The translations under genes and the position numbers were made by a program. The notes beneath the pieces are model-generated. The model made no database searches, was not told the origin of the DNA, and saw only the letters and a program-made list of their open reading frames with translations. Below, one piece after another: positions 50,379 through 62,190 of a stretch of DNA of 64,000 bases. Numbering within the stretch: the stretch's first letter is position 1; the number at the start of each line of letters is the position of its first letter. Source of the DNA: Syngnathus acus (lineage: Eukaryota > Chordata > Actinopteri > Syngnathiformes > Syngnathidae); NCBI RefSeq assembly GCF_901709675.1, contig NC_051098.1, positions 4,912,000 to 4,975,999 on the forward strand, in the 5' to 3' direction.

Positions 50379-50470
50379 CAGGACACCTTGAACTGTTGAA
50401 CAGATGTACTGTGCATTTTATAATTGTATTTATTTTAGTCAAAAAAAATAAATCTGTCTTAATTGTATAT
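50379..50470 (+). terminator. DYNC2H1: DYNC2H1 3' UTR with AATAAA polyadenylation signal
   Basis: The stop codon is followed by a short AT-rich tail. An AATAAA hexamer lies at 50447-50452, about 70 nt after the stop, within an A-rich run and followed by a T-rich segment. This predicts a very short 3' UTR. The cleavage point is inferred and no transcript evidence is available. Confidence 0.6.
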
Positions 50471-51557
50471 TTTTCCAGAAATCGTTTGCTTTACTGTGTT
50501 GATACATAAGTGAAAATGTTAGTGACAGTGCGTATGTATTTGTGTGTGCATGCTTGTGCTGTGAGCAAGAAGTGAAGTGGGTAAAATGGCAGTGTTGTGG
50601 AACGGCAGGTTAGAAAAAGGGAGAGAATTGGATTTTGGCCCAAAACCGGTTGGGTCACAGACCAAGTGGGAAAGAGGCAGTGGGCGGTGCTGCTGGGAAT
50701 GGAGAGACAGAAAGTATGGGGAAAATCACAGAGAAGTCGTCTAATAGGAATGAAAAATATTACTTAAAATTGGAGGAGAGCCAAACTATGAAAGAACAGT
50801 AGAGAAGGTCAGAGTGAGAAACTGAGGCCTTGACTTTGACACGTGGGATCTAGAGTGAATGATTTGTGTGACAGAAACCTTTCTTGTCAACATTGTTATG
50901 TATGACTTCTTTTTGTATGCATTTTGGAGTTCCACAATGTTCCAAACTGATTGGCCAAATCCTGCGGTGATATTCGTGGCCTCTTTCGCTGCTGATGTGT
51001 CGTTCTCCCAATTACCGCTCTGGCTTACACAAGAGGTCATTTCGGGGAAAGCTGGTGAAAGGATAAACTTCGACTGTGCGGCATAAAACACAACAGAACA
51101 TAATGGGCTTCACCAGAGGCAGGAGGCCAAACTGTTAAAATAGAACTTTCCATCGACCTGCTGCCCTGCAGGTTTAATTGAGGAGCAGCATCACCAACCT
51201 CTGTTGGCCCTGTAGATCTCGGTGAGTAAATGCACGCAATGTGTTCACCTACAATACGGTCGATTATTCTTTTAGTCCTGGTTTGTTGGTAAATTTGCAT
51301 GATACGCTACAAATTAATCAACTAAGCACCTGTGGCTAAACATTCTTTTAAAAGATATAATGAAACCACACATAATCAGATCATCTTCATCATGGTTCCA
51401 TAAATTTACTTTTATAACAAACACGTTTACTTTGTTTGCTTGTCTTGTGTTTTTTGAGAACACCAAATCTATGGACTCTGTTTTTCTGCACCATATGGAA
51501 ATATTAATGCACAATAAACTGTGTCTTCAAACAAAGTTGGGCAAAGATTAAGTCTTA

Positions 51558-52056
51558 AGTCTGGGTCTTCCAGCATGACAACAACCCAAAACGCACAGCC
51601 AGGGCATCTCAAGGTCCTGGAGTGGCCTAGCCAGTCTCCAGACCTGAATCCAATAGAGAATCTTTGGAGGGAGCTTAAAGTCCGTGTGGCCCAGCGACAG
51701 CCCCGAAACCTGAAGTCTCTGGAGGAGATCTGTATGGAGGAGTGGGCCAAAATCCCTGCTGCAGTGTGTGCAAACCTGGTCAAGAACTACAGGAAACGTC
51801 TGATCTCTGTAATTGCAAACAAAGGTTTCTACACCAAATATTAAGTTCTGTTTTTCTGATGTATCAATTACTTATTTCCGGCAATAAAATGGAAATTAAT
51901 TATTTAAAAATCATACAATGTGATTTTCTGTATTTTTGTTTTAGATCCCATCACTCACAGTTGAAGAGCACCTATGATAAAAATTACAGACTTCTACATG
52001 CTTTGCAAGTGGGAAAACCTGAAAAATCAACAGTGTATCGAAAACATGTTCTTCCC

Positions 52057-52060
<4 letters not shown>
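51558..52060 (+). mobile_element. 5'-truncated Tc1-like transposon
   Basis: Contains the end of a Tc1-family transposase followed by a typical 3' non-coding arm (GGCAATAAAATGGAAATTAA, ATGATAAAAATTACAGACTT) and a terminal inverted-repeat end, CATGTTCTTCCCACTG. The left end and first part of the transposase are missing. A TG repeat starts directly at the right end. Confidence 0.85.
51562..51844 (+). pseudogene. Tc1-like transposase C-terminal fragment, frameshifted
   Basis: The frame from 51562 reads [14 protein letters not shown], holding the second catalytic Asp. A frameshift follows, and from about 51608 another frame reads [20 protein letters not shown], holding the DD34E glutamate, and runs to KGFYTKY and a stop at 51842-51844. 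The first catalytic Asp and the paired HTH domains are lost by truncation. It is non-functional. Confidence 0.85.

Positions 52061-52097
<37 letters not shown>
52059..52097. repeat. TG repeat abutting the Tc1 end
   Basis: About 19 TG units starting at the last bases of the Tc1 terminal repeat (CACTG), replacing the expected flanking TA. Confidence 0.9.
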
Positions 52098-53667
52098 TTC
52101 TGAAGTGATTCTCAAGAGAGGTCGACAGAGGAAGACCACAAGGTCACTCATCTTTCAGTACTGAGATCCCCTCTTGAGAATCACAATACTTGAGGGGCCT
52201 TTTACGAGCTCTCATGGATCTGTCTCACTTCTGCTTCCTGAGAGCCGGTCTGCTCAACTATCATCTGCACTTTTAGCCTCCCATGATCTCACTTTCATAC
52301 CTTGCTGTCTCTATTTTACAATCACCCCTTTGTGTAGGCTTTATCTCCTTCGCTTCATTGTGTGACGTCCCAGTAGACCGAAATATTCTTAGATCTTAAA
52401 TGGATTTCTTCAGGAATAGTAGAGGAGAGTTTTGTCTGATTGAAAAATTCAGACAGTAAAAATCGTCCTCTTGTGTCTTAATTGTTTAGATTTTTAGATC
52501 ACTATCTTTGCATGTCAGCGTAAAATATTTGATGGGACATTGGATGACTTAGACTTGCCAGAATCACAGACTTGTGTCACATGACTTCACATGACAGGAA
52601 GTCAGAATCCCAAATAGCATTCAGAGCATATCCGTTGCTCCCCCTTGGGAGTAAAAACATTGTCACTGCCTCATGCAGCAGCTTGAAATCATTTGGTTTA
52701 CGGTTCCCACACTTTGCTCAGCATCCTTCTGAAAGTCAGCATTAGCATTTTTTTTTTTTTTTTTTTTGTCGACACAACTGCTGGTTTTGCTCTCTTTGCA
52801 AAAGCATTTCCACAAACAATCCAGATGCTCAACAGATGGGCTGAAACACTATGAGGATCGCTCAGCAATAAAGTAGCACACTTGTTTAAAGAGAGCAAAC
52901 ACAGAAGGAAAATAAATCTTGCTTTGTTTAATGTATGCTTACTCCTGATTTTTTTTTCCATTTGAGAAAAAAAAGATGAACGTAGATCGGTTTTATACTT
53001 TTTGTTGGCGTATTTACTCGTCACATTGTTGTGAGAAACTACATATCTGTGGTGCATGAATTTGCAACAACATCCTGTCTTCAGATGCCCATGATGGAAA
53101 GCAACAGGAGGAGTATTGTAACGGATTCTGGCACTCCCCTGTTTCACCTTACAATTGTATGCTCCTCAGAATTCCATCTATATTCTATTTGATGTACTTT
53201 TCTCATGTTGGATCAATGTCAGATCACTGGCCACACGCGCCATCTGACAATCGCTTTCTAGATTGATTTTACATGAGGTCAGCATCTATCACGCTGGAAA
53301 ATGTCCTCAAGTGATATCTTGCACTGAAATACAATATTTTGCTCATGACCAGAAAAGCTGATCATAGCTTCCCCTTGCAATGAATACAACCTTGCATTTT
53401 GTATCAATCTGAAAAGAAAAACGTACTGCTTCAGGTCTAAAATGAGTAAAGTAAAGACAGTCATAACAAGGTTAAAGTAATTACCTAACCCTCCTAAATC
53501 TAACCTTGATACTGCTGTAAAATATAATTCAAACCAGGAAATGACTGTCCAGCACAAGAGACCAGTCTTCCAATGTATTAGTGAATTCTCTTTGACCACT
53601 GTAACTTTCGGTCCGCTCCATCTAATGTTGAAGAATGTTGCAGATTAAAAAGGTGACAGCAGCTAAC

Positions 53668-54120
53668 TGAGCAGCTGCACTAGAACCCTTCTGCTGTCAC
53701 GGTCAATGGAGCAGCGTCGATGAATTTCCCTCACACCTTGAGCGGATCGCCAAACTTGGCTTTCAGCCCAAGCAAGATGTGTCCTTGAGCATACGCGTGC
53801 ACATTGTACAACGTACGACTCCACGCACTCACCACTCAATTCAGGCTCCTGTGAGGGCAGCAGCCCGCGCAGTGCCCATGTTTATGGCTCTTCCGAAGCT
53901 GCAAATCACTGTGGTTATGGCTGGCCGGATTTATGAGAGCGGCCCCATCCAGCAGCCCTTGGAAAAACTGTGGTTCATCGTCTCACTGGCACACACATGC
54001 AATATGTACCGTGTACGGCGGATGATGCACATGCTCACGCAGCATAAAGCTTTTTTGTTAGCCTTTGTCGATCACGGTGGAATGAATAGTTATCCACTGG
54101 GTCAGGTTCAACCGTTTTAG
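53668..54120 (+). other. Unassigned open frame in the intergenic region
   Basis: About 150 codons without a stop after a TGA near 53667, ending at a TAG at 54118-54120. The first Met is at 53779. The frame reads DEFPSHLERIAKLGFQPKQD early and KLWFIVSLAHTCNMYRVRRM later. It is richer in GC than its surroundings. I recognise no family and see no clear splice sites, promoter or polyadenylation signal. It may be an old pseudogene, a retroelement piece or a chance opening. Confidence 0.3.
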
Positions 54121-55924
54121 TATCACTTCCAATCCCAACATCCGAGATGAATCATGTTGTATGAACAGCTTTTCAAATAGGTGGATAAACTGTTGGGCCA
54201 AAGGACAACACACAATACATTTTAATCTTTTATGCTCCCACCCCAGGTAACAGAAATTGATGGCTATCTTTTTCTTGACCTGTCTTATTGTATATTTGTT
54301 ATCCTGTTATGTTGTCACAGCAAGGTCAAAATCAAAAGAACAAAATGCTTTAAACCTGCTACTTGTCCACTAAGTTTGATAACAATGACATAAAAAATGT
54401 CAAAAAAATTTGTCACTGCACAATATTATGGCTTCAAGACTGTGAGGAATTTTGTTTTTATTTGTGACATTCATTGGTGCTTTCACGAGTTTATTTCAAG
54501 TGTGATTACTCTGTACCTCCCACACAACAGACATTTTCATCAGTTTCAAAGAAAGAGGACAGTCTCAAGATTAACTCGGATAACTCTGATTTTGGAAGGA
54601 GAAGAGAACTGACTGATGAGGATTGATTGACAAGGCTTCCACACCTACTTGACAGATAGGCCTTTTAACCCTACGGCAATTCCACCCACGCCTCATCTCG
54701 CACATAGATGGCTCTCACCACTCGAAAGATGCATTGCATTGGTTGGTGCAAAAATGTGCTTTCTTCACACCTGTACTACGTAGTGTTGTTATTTATGACT
54801 CACCAATGTGTGTGTGTGCGTGTTCTCAGGATGAGATGAACAGTCTTTGCTGTCATTTCAATTCCTGTAAAAAAAGCCACATACACACCATTTTTTTTCC
54901 ATTATACTCATTAGTAAACACACTCGTGCGTGTGCATGCTCAAATTTGTGTGTGCGTCCGGGTGTAATAACTACTATCTTTGACTTGCGGCTGTATCGTC
55001 AGCGTTGCATCACCAATGCAGTAGAGTGACGCTACATCTCATTCTTGGGTGAAGGAAAAAAAGAAGTCCAATTTCCATGTGCCTTGAAAAATTTCAAATG
55101 CAAAATTAATCAAAATAATTTCAAAAGACACTCTAGATGAAGGCCTGTAGCCTTGAGAGCCAATTGTAATACATGTATACAGTATAAAAAAATAGTCACT
55201 TTCTTTAAAAAAAACAAAAAACACTGGATTGCCATCACAGTACAGCAGTTTTTTTTCTATTTAACTTTTGTGCATTTTGTAAATTTTGTTGTAAAGGAAA
55301 GTAATTTGTGTGTCCATGGTCTATTACATTGTCTAAATCATGGCAAATGTTTTCAATGCCTGCAGGAATATGTCAAAAATCCTTGCCAGGTTGTAGAGGG
55401 TCTGAGAATGCGATCTTAGCCAAATAGTAGCAGCAATGCCAAAATTTCAATGAAGCAGATGTTTCATAGTGAAAACATGTTGATTTGAATCCAGCAAAAG
55501 AAAAAACACCAGTGATATAGTTTTGAAAGTTTGGCTAAGAAAACGTAACTTCCTCCATGGAAGGTGTGAGCAGAATTGAGAAATAAACACAGAAAGTGAG
55601 ACAGTCACTGACACACTTCCCCCTCCAAAGGGACATGAGAGACAAGCAGGATGTCCATGTGTGCTTTTGGCAAAGGAAGATGAGAAGTGGGAGGTGGGGA
55701 GCGGGAAAGGGCGACAACAGACCCACCAAGAACAGTGACAACTTCACCGGAGGGAAACACAAGGTTGATTCATCTGCATCCAACATGGTTTTACTCTTTC
55801 TTTCTGGAGACTGCCAGTCAAAGCAGCCTGTCTTGAAACAGACATAGTGTCACACTGCATTGCTTTTAAAAGGCTGTGAAGAGAGAGAAAATGTTTTTAC
55901 CACTCTGCTTTCACAAACCACACT

Positions 55925-56290
55925 ATACATAATCAAAAAAGCCTTACTATACATGGTCTCTTTTTTTTTTTTTTTTTACTAAAAAGCATGGTCTTTTTTA
56001 AACAGAAAAAAGCCTGTATACATGGTCATTTTTTACTAAAAAAGCCTTATATACTACACAGTCATTTTTTTTTGTTTTTTTTTTACTATAAAAGCCTTTC
56101 TATATACAATGTACATATTTATACATTACAATGTATATATTCATTAAAAAAAAAAAAAGCCTTACTATACATGGTCATTTTTAAAGAAGACTATTTATAT
56201 GGTCATTTTCTTTACTAAAAAAACACTATACCATGGTATTTTATTTTTATTTTTTTTCACAATAAAACTCACTTTACATAGCCATTTCTT
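55925..56290. repeat. Degenerate AT-rich tandem repeat
   Basis: Eight or so imperfect units built on AAAAAAGCCTTACTATACAT followed by GGTCATTTTTTACT, spaced about 40-60 bp. Variation is mainly in A and T run lengths. No gene is present in it. Confidence 0.75.
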
Positions 56291-56775
56291 TAAATGAAGA
56301 AAAAAATTGTTTTCACTTCACCCTGTGCTGAATGCTCCAATTTGGAGTCATCTTTGAAAGTTTGTCATGATGCGAAAACAAAATCATTTACCATAATCAA
56401 ACTCATGATCGTCTCTACCCAGCCTAACCATCTTAACACTCGGATTCCTACAGCATTGAAGCTTTTGTTGTTGTTTTTGCAGCTTTGATTGGTTTGCTCT
56501 GGGGGAAAACCATTACAACTGTTTAAAAATCACTTTGAAGTGTAGTGTGTCAGCTTGCTGAAGAACACTTGAATAACTTAAATGAAATGATAAATGTTCA
56601 TTGAACTATGCAATAAGAGAGAGAAAAAATGAGTAGTCAGAGAATAAAATAGAACTCCGCCACAAAAACAGGAGTGAAACCCTAGTCAGGTATGCATCCC
56701 CTCAATGACTGATGATCGTCTGACTCAAGAGTCAGGCAGCAGATTTCCTTTCTTATTACCCTGCCACACACGGAC

Positions 56776-56780
<5 letters not shown>

Positions 56781-56844
<64 letters not shown>
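56781..56844. repeat. CA dinucleotide repeat
   Basis: Thirty-two CA units in the DYNC2H1-PDGFD intergenic region. Confidence 0.95.
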
Positions 56845-56846
<2 letters not shown>

Positions 56847-57037
56847 CACAAACACAGACATACACGCATATTAATGACAAAAAAGACACACCCTGGGGGC
56901 AGAGTTTCCTGTAAGTCATAATTACAAACATGTTTTTCAGACAACTCTGGAAAGTGTCTGCCAGTCAAGATTACTTAGGTTATCTCTTTTTTCCAACATT
57001 CTTTGGTAGCTCACAAACAGACTTATTTCCAGTATAG

Positions 57038-57358
57038 CAGGGGTGTTTTTTTCACGAGCCGCATTGTAGTCATAGTTTCTTTCGGAGGGCCATTATGACT
57101 GTCAACCCAAATAAATGTATGAGCACCTCATATTATATACAGTATAAACTACAAAACAAACTGACAAATAACTCATTTTCAAATCAGACGAGTAAAAACT
57201 GGTCAAATATTTAAAACAAAAAGATATTTTTAAAAGTGAAGACAATTTGCAATTCTAGTAATGACACACGAATTTGAAGCACAATTTGTCTTCGCGGGCC
57301 ACGTAAAATGATGTGGCGGGCTGTATCTGGCCCCCGGGCCTTGAGTTTGACATCGGTG
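57038..57358. mobile_element. Short hAT-like non-autonomous element with 8-bp TSD
   Basis: A 321-bp element starting CAGGGGTGTTTTT and ending GAGTTTGACATCGGTG, so the outer bases form an imperfect inverted repeat. It is flanked by identical CAGTATAG copies at 57030-57037 and 57359-57366. The GGCCCCCGGGCCTTGAG block near its right end is a familiar fish repeat word. No coding sequence is present. Confidence 0.8.
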
Positions 57359-58598
57359 CAGTATAGGTTTTTCCAAGTATATTATATATTTTATCATAAA
57401 ATCATGACTCATCAGACCATTTTCTCCACTCTACTGAATTCACTGAGACCGTGACCATCTCACCTCTGAGCTGTATATCATCAGTTTGACGTGAAGCCTC
57501 TGGTGACTGGAATGTATCCCACCAGGTCCTCGCTGGGCTTTCCACACAAGAGGTGCTAGCCACCGGGTAGCTTGAGAGCTAAAAGGCTCCCGGAGGATCA
57601 TCGGAGGTGATGTGGCAGAAGGGCCTTGGCATTGGTTGCTGCAACACCTCCTCGTGTGGTCTTGTATTGGTGTGTCGGTCCTCGCAAAAAGACACTAAAG
57701 CAAAAGTCAAGAATGTACTTAATGTAGTTAATGATACCTATTGCTTACTATATGTATAGTGTCGAAAAAATTCTGATGTCTATTGTCTGTTCACTCAGAT
57801 TACTTTGCCCTGTCGACTGTTCACTTTTGATTTGACGCAACTCAATTGTATTTTTGCAAACGTTACTTTTGAACTTGGAAGGAAGTATCCTGCTTCATAT
57901 TTGCCTTTTAGAAGTCTTATGTCAAGCTTTCATCAACGCCTTTGAGTGTTTCATACACTTGCAGCATATCTTCAGTTCATTGCATTCGGCTCACATTCAC
58001 CAGTTTTCTTTTTTTGTATTTTGCTCAAAGTAGCATAATGTGGATACAATTAGTCCTTCTAACCGTTGAGAGAGGTACAAGTGCCTCCACTACACTTGAA
58101 GTATAATCATTTATTTAATAGAAGAGTTTGAATCGAAGAAGTCGATTTTATTTGATTCTTTTAAATGCGGGAACCCACAATTGTCCTTTCCCGATGTCTG
58201 TAGATTTCTCACATATGGTCCTTTTACATAATTCAGAAGAAATATCTAATATTCATACCTAAATGAAAGCTATTCTATAATGCAGTGTGAAAGAGGAGGT
58301 GGGTGGAAGTGCTTGTGGACGTGGCAAGGATGGGCCTGGAAATCAGCAGGGACGGAAAGGATGCAGTGTGTGTGTACGTGTGTGTGTGTGTGTGTCTGCT
58401 AGTGGGAATACAAACTTTTCAGCTTTTCATATATATTTAAAGGAAATGGACATTGCAAGACAAAATCTACCTTCACACATCATCACGTTGCTAGTGTGCT
58501 AGATTTTTCTTTGACAACAGGCGGTTTATGATGGTTCATTCTTTCTTCATTATTTCCCATTGGAAAAATGTTTCTTCCTCCCCAGGGCGGATTATGAG

Positions 58599-58606
58599 TG
58601 ACGTCA
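58599..58606. promoter_or_regulatory. Palindromic CRE-like site
   Basis: The exact 8-mer TGACGTCA, the full CREB/ATF recognition palindrome. It lies in AT-rich intergenic sequence downstream of PDGFD, with no promoter seen nearby; chance occurrence is quite possible. Confidence 0.2.
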
Positions 58607-61077
58607 GAGGCTCCACGGTAAACATAATGAATATACACATCTGAGTGCATGTCACCTTGAATAGTAGCTCATACCAAAGCGGCAGGCCCCTACACAGGAA
58701 GCAAATGGTTAACCACAGCCTACTGTCACAATCACTGAATACAAAATCAACAATTAAATCATCCCTTCAGGCCACAGCATCCATTAATTTCCATCTGACT
58801 TCTGTGGTGCTGACTCTGCTGACCTTAACTGCGGATACAATGGCCTGAAAAGCACATATGTGGTTTCCATGGCGACTCAAGATGTACAAGATAACATCAT
58901 GGAGCCCTTCTCCCTGCGCTTTCTTGTTCTTCTGCTCTCTTACCGTTCCTTCATCACCTCTATTCCAAAGATCCCTCCAACTGCCACAAATTCATTAAAC
59001 TCTACACGTCATCAAACACACGGGAAAGATTACAAGACTCACTGATGCGGCAAATATTTTATTTATTAAAACCATCCAGCTGATTTTCCCCCAAACAAAA
59101 CAACTGAGAAAGACACAATAAATTAAAGCCTACAGTTTTGTCATGAATATTCTAAAGACAGCAAAAGCAGCACTTTTACCTTGCTCGAACATTCACTGGA
59201 TTAACCGAGCTGATCATGTTTGATGTGTGAGTCACCAATGGGGAGGAGAAATAAAAAAAAAAGAAAAGAAAGGGTTAGACAGTTTTGTAAAATGTTGCAC
59301 AAGTAGCTGTAAATGGCATTTTGGATTCTGTTTTTTCCTGAAAGCCATTTTGGTGAGCACAACACTGTCACACTGAAAGACACAGCACACACAAACACAA
59401 ACAAATATTGGAACTCAACATTTAGCAAAAGTTGCTGACTAATTTGAACATCCAGCGTTCAAGCTACAAGAGCATTTCCTTGTCAGCTTGGCATGCAAAT
59501 GAAACAAATGGCCACAACATACAGAGACATGGAAGCGGCCGAGCATTCATATGTGCTACGGTTAGTAGCGTAAAAACATTATCTGTGTCAGTTCATTTGT
59601 TAGTGATGATGTGTGCGGTCAAATCAGAGCAATGGCACACCAGATCCAACAGATCCATTGTGCTAGAAAAAAAGGAACCATTGAACAGTACAATATCATT
59701 TGGGGATTTTTTTTCTCTTGATTTCTTCAATGTTCCTGCCGGCATTTCTTGCAGCCTCCTTTGGGAACCTTCTTCAGCCCTTAGACGAAAACACTGCACA
59801 AAGTCACACACACACTCACTCACAAAAATAGCATAATTGTAACTGGCATAAAAGTGTGCTTTAAAGTGCTGATTACAAGGCTGCGTGTGTAAGAAACGGA
59901 TTCTCGGCAAATAAAAATGCAAACATGAGCAGGTTAACTGAAGGTGTAAATGATAGAAAATTAGAAGTGGCTCACAGCTTAATAATCTTCAACTTTTCAG
60001 TGAGGACTTTCTCAGATGTTTAAGTGTGCCTGTTGGAATCTTGGCACAATTATGTATAAGAATATTTGTGAGGTCACTGAAAGGTCCTGGAATTGCAAGC
60101 TAAATTGTAGTTCATCCCAAAGGAGCGTGATGAAATTGAAGTCAAGGCTATCGAGTGGTTCGTCCAAATAAAATCCATTTATCCCTGCCTTTATTTATTT
60201 TTTTGTGCACTGAGACACAATTATGCTGTAAAAAATTGTTTCCAAAAAGTCTTCATAGGATTATCAATTAAGATTCAGGATGGATGCAAATCCTCATTTA
60301 TTAATGACTGTTGCCCGTACGGTGCACTCCTGTATGTATAGTAAATGTTATGAAGAATTATCCGGTCGCATTTGCCAGGTGTCTGTCTCCCTGACTTTCT
60401 GTCTATTCCTTTCTTCTGGGATGTTTTTCAGGTCTGAGGGTGTATGGTGTTAGCAGAATTACCAGTTAGCGACTGGAATTCCCGGAACGCTCAGAAAACT
60501 GGGCAGAGTGCAATAGCCTGTGCTGACATCTCTGATGTGTTTGGTACTGAGCGATAGGAGAGAATGTGTGTGTGTTTGTGTGTGTGTGTGCGTGTGTGTT
60601 AAAAGAGACATTGGGGAAGAAACAAAAGGGAGGGAACACAGTACAGACAGTGAAGGACAAAGGGATGCTGGAATTCTTGTAGACAGGAATGTGCACAAAA
60701 CAAAGACGGGCTATGTGGAAAATCAGAAGGGTGGGGAATTCCGTATTATAAATAACTGCTTTTTTAGCCTTTAGTTTAGAATGACCATCAGCTTGGATTC
60801 ACATACCCCCGTCCACCCCCCCATACCTTCTTTGCCAGCGGCAGAAAAGACATCTGAAAATGAACTTAACTCATGCAATCAAATGTATTTGCATTACTGT
60901 TTGTCTTCAAGTTGAGTTTCGCGATGATTCCTCTGGCGTACTTACTGTTACGTAAAGTGTGCATCATCTGTCAAATAATTTCTTCTCTGCATTTACTGCA
61001 TAGCTGGTTGCATAAAAAAAGTTCAAGGCAAAATGGCAGAAGGTGTCCAACAATTCAAGATAGTTTGTGTCAATATC

Positions 61078-62190
61078 TCAGCGAGGAGGCTGCGAGGGAC
61101 AGGCACATTCACACTTGTCGTGATGTGTGAGGAATATCTCATCGATGACCCAGCGCACCCTTGTCCTGCGATGGCGCTGGTACAGAGTGGTCTCTGGGGC
61201 GTACTTGAGCACCTGGAAGAGACAGGGAGAAGAGGTTGAGACAGCTCAGGACTTTAAACTATTTCCTGCCTGGCCATAAGCTTTGTGGTGTCTGAAGCTC
61301 TGTACTTTTTTTTTCATTCCTCACCCATGTTTGCATCATGTCTGTATGTTTGTGCATTGGCATATTGTTACTGTCCTGTGAAAAACACATGTATATTTTT
61401 GTCAGTTTTAAATTAATGGAGTTTCCAGGCTTCTTTTCTTTATATTTGCTACAGGTAGTGATAGAAAAAAAAAGCTTCAAATGTGTAAACCCACAAAAGG
61501 AAAAGAAGTGGAAATATAAAGAGATGGAAAAAGTGTTTCACTAATTAACTGTTGATTTGGGACCTGTTGAGTACAACCAGTCTGACTCGCTTCAGATGTC
61601 TTCACTCTTTTTGAGCTAATTGCCCAAACCTTCTTTTTCTGTCTTTTTTTTAAGGGTTGGGAATGTCTCTATGGTAAGCTATTTGATAATTTAAACTTGA
61701 GTTGACATGGAACTAAATGAGTCTTTGTTGACTTATCATGGATGCGCTTGGAATCGAAGTAGCAGATGTAACCACTTTTCTGCAGTGCTGCCATTATATG
61801 TTGTCGTTAGTCTAATAATGAACACATATTTAAATAAGGCCCCTAAAATAAAAAATGTCTCAACAATGTCCTTGAAATGTACTTACCTGTATTATTATAA
61901 AAATAATTACACCAAAATTAATACGGACATATTGTGAATTATAGCAGTGAGCCTTCATTATTTGTGACCCACCTCATGAAGTTTGAGCGTTGTCTTCGAG
62001 GCCTGACAGGTGCAGCCGGTATTCCAGTTATTTGTGCCGCATCCACAGTTGCCACCACAGCGCTTGACCAGCATGCACCGGGGGAAGAAGACGGCGTTGG
62101 TAACCCTAAGCTCCTCACGCAGGTTGACAGAGTAGTTGCGAGGGGTGCAGCTGTACCGCTTTACGTCATCGTAAAGGCGATCCAGGTCAA
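61078..62190 (-). CDS. PDGFD: Platelet-derived growth factor D, last two coding exons
   Basis: Secreted growth factor that binds PDGFR-beta after proteolytic removal of its CUB domain. Minus-strand exon 62190-61973 (218 nt) has acceptor ctag and donor GTGGGT and reads DLDRLYDDVKRYSCTPRNYS, then REELRVTNAVFFPRC and RCGGNCGCGT. The final exon 61212-61078 (135 nt, 44 codons plus TGA) reads VLKYAPETTLYQRHRRTRVR and ends HHDKCECACPSQPPR. The join HE|VLKY matches human HEVLQF. The seven cysteines of the first exon and three of the second fit the PDGF/VEGF cystine knot. Human PDGFD ends CDCICSSRPPR, closer than PDGFC. The upstream CUB and hinge exons must lie beyond 64000; I saw none of them in 62191-64000. 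The gene converges on DYNC2H1, as I recall for human chromosome 11. Confidence 0.93.

Larger units (their letters stand above)
50471..61077. other. DYNC2H1-PDGFD intergenic region
   Basis: About 10.6 kb between two convergent genes. Apart from the Tc1 remnant, hAT-like element, tandem repeat, microsatellites and the open frame listed separately, I see no gene. Further TG runs are at 58362-58394 and 60565-60599. The PDGFD 3' UTR must occupy part of the right end, running toward lower coordinates, but its limit could not be fixed; AATAAA on the minus strand occurs near 60190-60200. Confidence 0.6.

Noticed and set aside
52698-53147. Minus-strand open frame of 149 codons
   Set aside because: Low-complexity, with a lysine run from a T tract; no family resemblance, splice signals or neighbouring exon support.
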